A DNA stretch of 28,308 nt from Chromera velia (Eukaryota > Sar > Chromeraceae), in contig JAHBMJ010000115.1 in the NCBI GenBank assembly GCA_018398765.1, positions 28,214-56,521 on the forward strand, read 5' to 3'. A model generated the notes under the pieces. That model saw only the letters and a program-made list of their open reading frames with translations, did no database searches and was not told the DNA's origin. Positions 1 through 9,400 of the stretch are shown in pieces; position 1 is the stretch's first letter, and each line of letters begins with the position of its first letter. Made by a program: the position numbers and the translations under genes.

Positions 1-29
1 CCCCCAACCTCCGATGCTTGAGAACTGAC

Positions 30-518
30 TTGTGAAGGTTCACGCCTGCCCCCTCTCTTCTCTGCGATTCCCTGTCGCTCCTTCTCTGCCTTTCTGATCT
101 TCGTCACGATGGACCCTCCAATCAAGTAGAAGGTCCCCGACACCCACCCCGGCCACCCCAGACACGCCCACATGGCCGTCCCCAGCATCCAGGAGTGAAA
201 GAGGCCCCCGGGAGTCAGCACGTCCTGCTTGGCTGCAGTCAGGAGGGCTGCAGAACCACAATTGACCAGCAGAGACTGCGTGACCTGCTCCTGGTACGCT
301 GGGTCCACAAAGTCTGTTAGCAGGGAGGAGACAGAAGTGGAGACGGGAGAAGATGCCGTCTCCTCTTTGTGCAGGCGCCGAGAGCCGGGCCTGAGTGCTG
401 GAACACTTGACCTCTTGGCACTTGACGCAGCGGGACTGCCTATCCGTTGAGGAGGTGAGAAGGCGCAGCCTCTTTCTGAGGCTGCAGCGATGGAGACGGC
501 ACAAGCGAAGAGACGCAT
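30..518 (-). CDS. VTE6: VTE6/DUF92-family phytyl-phosphate kinase, first coding exon (gene continues off the left edge)
   Basis: VTE6 phosphorylates phytyl-phosphate to phytyl-diphosphate in the plastid, feeding tocopherol and phylloquinone synthesis from recycled phytol. The minus-strand ATG at 518-516 opens 163 codons. Residues 1-20 form a hydrophobic signal peptide ending in GCAFSPP, followed by a Ser/Ala/Arg-rich transit-like stretch to about residue 65: a bipartite leader typical of complex plastids. Residues 67-163 carry the family core: QSLLVNCGSAALL (81-93), the LTPGGLFHSW segment (101-110), a membrane-like stretch WVSGTFYLIGGSIVTK (125-140), and KAEKERQGIAEKRGGRR (143-159), the family signature. 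The exon most likely ends in phase 0 after ...REPSQ at position 30, before donor GTCAGT; family members continue here with Val-Trp. An alternative donor, GTGAAC at 43, would cut before that conserved step. The family identity is firm; the plastid location is inferred from the leader. Confidence 0.85.
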
Positions 519-1216
519 AGAGAGGGTGGTGACTTCTCAGGACAAAAGCAGAATCTCCCTTGCGACAGATCCTCCCTAGGAAACAGATCTTCTCTTACTC
601 TGTGAGACCAATCGAATCTGGACAAGTTGACCGAGCTCTGTGTGGAACTCTCGAGGCTGTTGAAGCCTCAAAACGCGTTAACCCCCAGCTTTTGGCTTGC
701 ATGGGGCCCCGGCATGCCCATGCATGCATGCATGCATGAAATGCATGAATTGCACGTGCGCGCGTTTTGCGCGCGCGCGCGTCTTTTCTCACCCTTTGCA
801 TGCATGCATGAATTGCGCGCGCGCCGTCTCCTTTTTCTACAGAGGAGATACGACCTTCCTTTCCATTTCCTCTACAGCCCACAAGCACAGGTTGCAGGTC
901 AGCCGCATAGCTCTCACATCTGTTCGACTTCCCTTGGTTGTGGCTACTGGCCTCATGCCCGATGCTCTTCCCCAAAACTCATGAAATTCTTTTGTCTGTG
1001 TTGCTTGTCAAAAGGTAAAAATGGTCGAGATTTTGGGCGTAGATGAGAAAACCGGACCACAAAGATCGCAACGAAACAAATTGTCTTCATTCGCTGATCG
1101 TCCGACTGTCTGCTGCAATTTGAATAGGACAGTCGCGAGTCATTGAGAGGACCAGGGGCTTGGCCCAGAGGTACGAATTAACTTTGATCGGTTGATCTTT
1201 AATCCTTTGCTTCAAG
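519..1216. promoter_or_regulatory. divergent intergenic region with duplicated TGCATGCA/(GC)n module
   Basis: This stretch lies between two head-to-head start codons (518 minus, 1217 plus). At 719-747 it has overlapping TGCATG words running into TGAATTGC, then a GC alternation at 752-781. The arrangement recurs at 797-824: (TGCA)n, TGAATTGC, (GC)n. TGCATGCA is the site bound by an AP2 domain in Plasmodium (PF14_0633) and recurs in apicomplexan promoters; that it acts here is inference. I see no TATA box or open frame that looks coding. The region could serve both genes. Confidence 0.5.
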
Positions 1217-3405
1217 ATGCCGGCGAGAACTGAAGACCCCTTCGAGGGCGCTCGGTGCAAATTCCTTTTGAAGAGGGACCTTGACAGGATACTCACGGTC
1301 CTCTGTAACTACCTGGCACTTGGCCAGTTCGAACTTGCCCGTGCGTTGCTGCTGCAGATAGCGAAGCGATCCTTCGAGACGGCAGTCCGAATCCTTTCTG
1401 TTATTCTGTGGTACGGCCCTCCCCCCACCTTCCTCTGCTCTGTCTCAGTGCCCAGCTCTGCGCACTTACAGTGGCTCTGCTACATAGAGTACTGCTCCCT
1501 CCTGGAGGACAGACAGGAGACGGAGGACGCCCTCCCCTCCTGGCTGGTCAAGAGACTGGAATTTGATGTGCTCTTGGCACAGGCACTTTTGGACTGTGCA
1601 GCACACGGCACCGTCTGTCTGACAGCAGACGTCGCCTCGGAACTCCGTCTCTACCACGCGACGCTGGTTGACGCTCTGTGCACATCCACCGCCACAGATG
1701 GAGAAGACACAGTGCACCCGTCTCCGTCTCCCCCAGCCTACCCAGACTTCCCGCCCGGGTTTGCGGGCATGGGCCTGCAGGGGTACTCTTCAGGACCCCC
1801 CAAGCAGTGGACCATCCCTGCTTTGAGACTGCTTCCAGTTCCAGGTTTGCCTCTCCCTGTGAGCATGTGCCTTCTCCCTGGACAGAGCGTGAGGGGCGTT
1901 TCTTCAGCAGGTGCAGAGACGGACAGAGAGAGAGAGAGGGAACGAGAAGGGGATCCGTGGGGGACAAGCGGCTTCGGCTTGCTTCACCTGTCCAGCCGCG
2001 CTGTACATCAGTTGTCGGCTCTTGTGAATTCACAGCCTTTGTTGGGTCACGCGCTTTGTGCTGCCCTGGTGCCCTCTGTGAACTCCGTCATGAGTTATTC
2101 GAACTCTGAAAGCTCAACAAGGGGTCCTCCTGACCTCTTCTCTCTCCACGGAGAGGACGAGACGGGAAGCAAGAACAAGAACAAGCGCAGGGAGACGGGA
2201 GAGAGGGATCAAAGAGGGACAGGGAAGCTGGGAGGAGACGGGTTGACGAGACCCGTGCATGCAAATGCAGATCCGAGCACTCTGCGCTATGCAGCTCATC
2301 TCGCATCCTCTCGTCGGTCTGCTCGCATGGAAATGGGGAAAGCCAGAGCGCTCGCAGATGGAGGTGGAATCGCTTCCCAGGTCCAACCTCAGACCGCCCT
2401 CTCTCTTTTGCTTGCGTCAACCCTAGAGCAAATGCACGTCGCGTTGGTCGCGTCCTCTCTGACGCATTCCCTGTCGCTCTCCCTCTCTGCACCTCCCCAC
2501 CTCCCCCCCTTTCCCTTGCAATTGCAGCGGCACAAGCTAGGGGGAATGCGGAAAGGAAGTGCCGTCGTGTGGAGGTACTTGAGCTTCCTCAATCTTCGCA
2601 AGGCCGCCTTGCCGATCTTTCTAGGTGCCGGACTGGGCCCACTCCACCAAGCTCTGCCCCCCATTCTGCAATTTCCCCCCGACCCTTCTGACCACCAACA
2701 ACAGCAGAGCAAGGACAGAGACAGAGGGGGGATGCAGACAGAGCACAAAGAACATCTGCAGCTCCAATGCAGCCTCCCGATTTTGGAGCTCCTGGCAGTC
2801 CTTGCCTTGCTTTTCGATGACAGCCAAGGACAAGGGGCGGTGGGAGGGAGCCGCACACTTCTGCAGGGGGGCCCCGGCTCTATGCACGCCCATGGGGGTA
2901 GTGGGCCCGGGGCTGGGGGTGCGATGAGCAACAGAGCCCTGTTTCACTCCCTCACGCAGCGCCTTGCAGTGCTTACGGGTGCCCACTCGACCCGCCATGA
3001 GGCCCTTCTCTCCCGTCTGGCTCAGGCAACTGCTGCAGGGGGACCGGAGGAGGAGCGGGAGAGGCCGGGGGAGGGGGGGCGTGGCCACTTTCAGGGAGGA
3101 GACGGCCCCCCCATTTACGGAAACTCCGCATCCCCGTCTCCCCCAGGGACTGTGCCCGGAGGGGTGCCTGTAGGGCCCCCGGGGTTGGGGGGGAGGGGAC
3201 GGTCGGGCAGGGAGACGGGGGAAGAGAGTTTTGGAGACGGCAGCCTGTTGGGATGGCTGTTGGGGGGGAAGAGAGACGGATTGCAGTACGGAGAAGGGGG
3301 AGAGACGGGAACAGGGTCAAGCGGCCTGGTGGTGACTCCCGACAGCGCTCGTGAGATTATGGGCACACTCGTGACGGCACTCCAGAAACCTTCAGCCAGA
3401 CCTCG
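1217..3405 (+). CDS. ZFYVE26: spastizin-like gene, exon 1
   Basis: This is the first coding exon, encoding residues 1-729. Residues 1-165 are a helical, Leu-rich repeat-like block (KRDLDRILTVLCNYLALG; WLCYIEYCSLLED; KRLEFDVLLAQALLDC) that marks the family's N-terminal region. The remainder alternates short helices (about residues 395-415, 460-485 and 520-535) with Gly/Arg/Glu-rich low complexity, including GERDQRGTGK and EEERERPGEGGRG. Donor CCTCG|GTAGGC leaves phase 2. Reading past the donor hits TAG at once (3407-3409), supporting the boundary. Confidence 0.8.
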
Positions 3406-6400
3406 GTAGGCTCTTTCTGGAATTACTTGGATCTCTACTTTGCTCTCTCTTGCCTTCCTTCCGGTTTTCATTACAGTAACTCCTCATCTGTTCCCTCCCC
3501 CTTTCCTTCCTTCCTTTCTTCCTTACTTCCTTCCTTCATTCGTTCGTTCCTTCGTTCATTCTTTCCTTCCTCCCTCCATTCATTCATTCATTCACTCATT
3601 CATTCGTTCCTTCCTTTCTTCCCTCATTCATTCGTTCATTCATTCATTCATTCATTCGTTCATTCGTTCGTTCGTTCGTTCCTTCCTTCCTTCCTTCCCT
3701 CCTTCCTTCACTCGTTCGTTCATTCTTTCCTTCCTTCCTTCCTCCATTCATTCATTCATTCATTCATTCATTCGTTCCTTCCTTTCTTCCTTCCTTCATT
3801 CGTTCCTTCCTTCCTTCATTCATTCATTCGTTCATTCATTCGTTCCTTCCTTCCTTTTTTCCTTCCTGCCTTCCTTCCTTCCTTCCTTCTTTCCTTCCTT
3901 CCTTCCTTCCTTCCTTCCCTCCTCTCTATCTCTCTTTTTCTCTCTCTCTTTCTACCTCTCTTACTGTGTCGGTATGTATATGTGTGTTGCTGGCATGTAT
4001 GTGTGAGCCCGCGTGCTCGGGTCCACTTTCCTTTGGTTTCTCTGATGCAATTTCCAGATTCACGCATGTGCTATTCTTGCCTTCCCCTCCTCCCTGCCCA
4101 CAGTCTCTGGAGCCGGGCGCCCCCCCCCGGATCTTCTGCCTCTCACGTCGCCGCGCACCAGGGGGGCCTCAAACACGGACACCCAAGGGGAGTCCCTCCA
4201 ATGCACCAGCACCACCCTCATGGAAGGCACCACCACCACCACCAGACAGGCTCAGACGGTCCCCGGCGTCTCGCAGAGGGCACTCGCGCCCCTTCCAATT
4301 TCTTCTCCAAGCTTCTCTCCCGTATGGGAACCTCAGGCACCTACTTCCCCCACCCCTCGGGCCCGGGGGGGACCGCCGGGGGCCCACCGTCACGTCCGAG
4401 CCGGCCGGCGGGGTCGAAGGGCTCCAAGGGGGGCTCTGCAGCGCACCCCCATGGTTTGGTCCAGGGCAGAGGGTCACTGCCGCCGGCCCCTGCGCTCTCG
4501 TTGCAACAAGGGTCGGCGCATCCGCACAGCCCCGGCCACGGGGGGGGAGAGTCGGACGCAGAGACGGAGAGAGAGACGATAGCAGATGCCGCAGATGACG
4601 GCGTGAGCGTCCGTGAGTACGGAGAACGCACCGAGGTTGCCAGCGTGATGTCCGAGGATGATGCAGGAGGCTCTGCGTGCCCCTCTGTCTCGTTCTCAAT
4701 GGCAAATGCTGGCGGATTTCGAGGGTCGGTCTACGACTTTTTTCGAGCGATCTACGTGCTCATGTTTTTCTTCATACAGACGGACTCTGGTCAAAATCAT
4801 TTAGTATCCCGGGCAGGCCTTTCTCTCACGTCTTTGCTTTGCTTGGATGGTTTGAGCAAACTCTCAGACCAATCACGCCTTCCTTGGTTGGTTTGTAAAT
4901 TAGTTTAATTTAATTTAATTGCCTTGCCTTTCCTCGACGGACTTCTCGTCATTCTCTCTTGATTTTTCTTCACTTTTTTTCTTGCTGTTTTCCCGCTCCT
5001 CCCCCCTTCCCCCTTCCCCCCTCCCCCCCCGCAGGCTGCACGGACAGAACTGGGCCGACGGAGGAGGGGGGGGATCGAGACCCTCGATGGCACACTCACA
5101 GGCCAACTCCCGTCTGAAGTTGTACGAGTCTCTGCTCAGCCACGGAGAGCCCTACACAGCTGTCAGGGTCCTCAGTCTGCTCAGAGACGCGCTGCTTCAC
5201 GCCAAAGCAGCCCGAAGCGAGAACCTGCCCCCTGCATTCGAGCTCCTCGCCCCCCCTCCCCCATCTCAGGGACACGCCTCGCCTCCCGGAGGGGGTCCCT
5301 CACGGGAGACAGGAGAAGACGGGGGAGACGGGTGGGGAGACAGAGACAGAACGGGAACCAGAGACGTTGTCAGACGCGTCCCTGGAAAAGGAGAGCGTGG
5401 AGGCCCTGCAGGACACACTCACCGTCCTCCCGGTCACACCCACGCAGGTGCTGGTGGAGGGGGTGTTGGAAAAGGGGGCCTTCCTCGTTCTCCCCTAGTC
5501 GGCGCGTCTGCCTCTGCTGTACAGGTGCAGAGGACCTGGGAACCTAGCGTGAGGTTCTGGGACGATTTCTTTGAATTCACAAGAGTCGCAGCCGTCCACT
5601 CACTCGAGTCCGTCCGGGAAGAGTCAGATAGGGAGTTTGGGTCTGCATATTTTGGGGTTCTTTTCTTCATATCCTTTTCATTTATTCGTTGGTGTTCTCT
5701 GAAGAATCCGTGGTCGACCTCTAAGGAAAAGAATGTCTTGCTGGCTCGGTACTGAGTTCCGGTGATTCTTTGGGAGGCCTTGGACCACAGCTTTCCTCTT
5801 CCTCAGTGCTGTTTTTGATTTCTTTTGTGTTTTTTCTCCGTTCTTCTTTTCTCCTTTTCTTCATGTGGTCCTTGGGTATCAATTTAGCGGTGCGTGGGCT
5901 GGTCTGATTCTCTTTTCGACAGCAATTTCTTTCAGTGGTTTCTTCAATGGTTCCTTTCATGTCTCTTTTTCCTGAATGCAGGTGGCTGGTGACAACGGCC
6001 CTTCAGCTGATTCACAAACGTCACTTCTCCCAGTGCAGACTGATGCTGTCTCCCTTCCCCCAGCTCTGGCCCCTGACGCTTCTCCTCAGCTGGCCCCTCT
6101 TCCATGGGGACGTCTCCGCGAGGCAACACCTTCTAGACGTATTCTGGACGGCATACAGGGAGGAGACGGGGGCAGGGGTCGGGAGGGCGGTGGAAAGGAG
6201 AGGGGACAAGGAGAGGAACAGAGACGGGGAGGCGGCACAATTGGGCGTCTCCAGAAGGGGGGACAGGGCGATCGATCAATATGTGGAGGTGCGCAACTTC
6301 TTTCTTTCGTTATCGCTTGACTTTCTGTGACTTGTTTCGCTGGTTCTCTTCTTTTACGTGAATTCGGTTAGCGTTGCTATCTAAGCTTCGACGGGTTTTG

Positions 6401-9400
6401 GAGGTCTGTCTTTTGGGGCGTCAGTGCAGAGGTTGGATGGCGAGCCTTTTCTTTTTTTTGTCTTCCATCCAACCCTCTTGGCCGGTCTTTTTTTCTCTTC
6501 TTTTGTCGTCTCTTTTCTGCAGGTATTAGATTACCATCTGTCTGTGTCCTGGTGGATTGCGAAGACCACCCACCAACACGCACAAGCAGGAAGACCGACT
6601 GGCCTCCCCTCCCCTGTCCCCCCACAGAGGAGACAACAGGAAACGAAGAAAACAGGAGGAGATGTGGCAGCAGAGAGGGAGACGGATGGTCGAAAAGACA
6701 ACGGAGGAAACACTAAGGGCCCCCCACAACTCCACGCCCAGCAGCCTCTGCAGGCCCTCTCTCTCTCTGCCACTGGGAGCGCTGTGTATGAGCTGATCAC
6801 TCGTCACTCGATTCTCTTCGTCCTCCGCCCACAGCTTCCCCTCTCGCCGGCAGATGCGGTGTTGAAGGCCCTCGCAGAACTGCCGCAGCTCAGCCAGACA
6901 CCATTCAGACTCGAGCACAGCCTAGATAGCGACATCGCCAGAAGCTACTACGCATTACGCTCTGCACTGCAATTGGTTGAAACGTCCGTCGGTTGTTTCT
7001 CTCTGTCGAGAAGACATTTGAACAGGAAGGAATCGACGTGGAATTTCTCGTCCGATCGGCGTTGTCTTCTCTCTTTTTGCATGCAGACTGTGTCCCCTTC
7101 TTGGTTTTGGAAGACTTTCTTTCAGCCCGCTTGTAAGTGAAGTGCAGCAGTCTTTCCCTCCCACCTTTGTTCCCCACATGAATGCACAGTGACTGTTTGA
7201 CTGCCTGCCTGCCTAGCTGCCTGCAGACACGCTGCATCCTCCAGGGGTGCAACTGCGGCATCGCAACAGGGACACACAGCAGGTGGAGGAACCGCCGGTA
7301 TTTTGCAGGGAGGCAGCAAACGTGCGCTCATTCAGGGTGTGATGGATCTCCGAGGCCTCTGCGGAAGTGTAGAGCGGCCTCCCCTCGCGCTCTCTCTGTT
7401 GCTACAGCTTACCTCTGCGTGTCTGGCCAGAAGACGACATTTCAAAAACAGCAGCCGCCATGCTGCCAGAAGACACGAGAGTCCGACAAGCACAGGGGTG
7501 CATGGGGGAGGAGATGAGGGGGGAGCACGTGGGACCTCCGATACGTCCGGGGTGCTACTTGTGCGCCCCTCTTTGGAACCCATTGCACCGACGGCATCGG
7601 ATTTTGTGGTTCCGCCAGCGCTGCTTGTCTCTCTATTGGCCCTCGTCAGGTCGGTCCAGAGAGCGGAAGGAAGTCTCTTTCCCCCGGGGTCAGCTTTCTT
7701 CTTTTTGAAGTTTCCACTCGGAAGTTTTTTGCCGATCCGTTTTCGGCCCTGCAGAAAGGGCAAAGGTACCTCTTCGTTCGAATTTTCCCCCAAATTGTTG
7801 GCACTCTGTGGAAAGTCCCTCCTTATGTTTGTGGTCTCCGTGTGACTCGCTTTCCCTGTCATTTTGTGCGGCCACTCTTCACGCCTCTCTCCTTTCTATT
7901 CACCCGGACTGACTGAGTGCCTGCCTGTGCATGCAGAGACGAGGCCGAACGGCTGAAGCGGGTTCCCGCAGGTTCCTACTCTCCTGCTGCGAAGGGGAGA
8001 GGAAGAAGACTGCGTCCTGGAGCGATGGAGCGTGGCCCTGAGGAGTCCACTCTGGTGCCAGGAAGAAGGGAAGGGGAAGAAGAGACGGACAGTTGGGAGG
8101 GAGGGCGGGAGGCCGAGTTGGTCCGCGATGTTGCGCACAGACTTTCTTTGTTTGTATCTGAATTGGTGTGGCGATGCTTTCTTTGCCTGAGGGACTTTTC
8201 GCTCCGTGCAGTGTTTGATCCTTCGACGCACGGGGGCAGCATGCAGCAGGCCGGGGGTGGCGGTGGAGGGTTGTCGTCTAATTCGGGGGGGAATTTTGGA
8301 GATTCTTCGAGGCTTAGGGGATCTACTGCTTTGGGGTCGGGGTGGGTGGGGGAGGGGGAGGATGGTGAGATTTCCATTTCAGATGACAGTTGGAGGGCAT
8401 TGGAGGAAAGCAGCGGGGTGGTCTGGCCCTCTGCCCGTCCTCTTCAGCTGGCCCCTCTGCCTTCTTGCTCCTCTCCTGGAGGACAGAAGGAAGGGGAAGA
8501 GGGGGGTTTTGAAGGAGTGAGGGTGCTCCCGAGCCTCCGTTCACAAGTCTCTGCTTTCTTGCGGGAGTGCAATTCAACAGCGGAGGGTGGGGCACCGGGT
8601 GGAAGAGAAAAAGGTCAAACAGGATCACCTGCTGGGGTGGGGGGGTTGGTTCGTCGTTCTGTTCTGTTGAGTTTCTACTGTCCAGTAGAGGAACCTGCTT
8701 CTCTTGACGCGGCAGAATTTCTGCCGAAGATTCTTGCAAGGCCTCAAGTGCTTCTCGTGCGTGCACTGAAGCTGAATGACTTCGCACTTGCCAGACAGGT
8801 TGGTCAGTCAGACTGTGAAAGGAATGAATCTTTTGTTATGTCTCTTTTGTTATTCTGACCTGCTTAGCAATCCTGCCGTTTTTTTCTGGTCAACCATTCC
8901 TGCTCCTTTGAGCCCATCATTCGAAGGCTTTTGATTTACATGATTCTAAGAGGTGCTTCATTTCATGAAAGTATCGGGGAGTCTGTCGTCAATTTATTTT
9001 GATACAGAAGAATTCTGAATATATATTTTCGTACATATATCTTCATGAAAAGCCCCTGAAAAATAATTCTGTATGAAAACAAATGCATTCATGAAAGTAT
9101 TGGGGTGTCTGTCATCCTCGTTCAAAGAAAAGATTTCCCTCTCCCTCATGCAGATCGTGCGGTATTTCCACCTGCGTAGGCGTGAGGAGAGAGAGCTTGA
9201 CCTTGCCGAAGTGTTTGGCACTCTGAGGGAGATGTTGATTTCTCGAGGGAAGATTGCAGAGACAGAGGGTGAAGAGAGGATAGAAGACAGAAAGACAGGA
9301 GAGGACCTCCAACAGGTCCGCAAGGGAGTGACGCTGATGGGCCGCATAGCCGAGGAAGCTTCTCTAGAAGTTGACGGCGTCCATCCAGTTGAAGAAGCAG

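Noticed and set aside
40-504. A 154-codon minus-strand frame overlapping the VTE6 exon
   Set aside because: It is in a different frame from the VTE6 core and has an Arg/Gly/Cys-rich shadow composition. The correct frame starts at 518 and gives the family signature.
3427-4103. Long open frame of Ser-Phe-Ile-His/Pro-Ser-Phe repeats
   Set aside because: It is the translation of TTCATTC/TTCC repeats inside intron 1. Removing it joins exons 1 and 2 in frame, and the composition has no protein logic.
7957-8100. Alternative frame in exon 9 reading VPTLLLRRGEEEDCVLERW
   Set aside because: It looks protein-like, but using it would need two compensating frameshifts. The chosen frame matches splice phases at both ends. 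Kept only as a caution.
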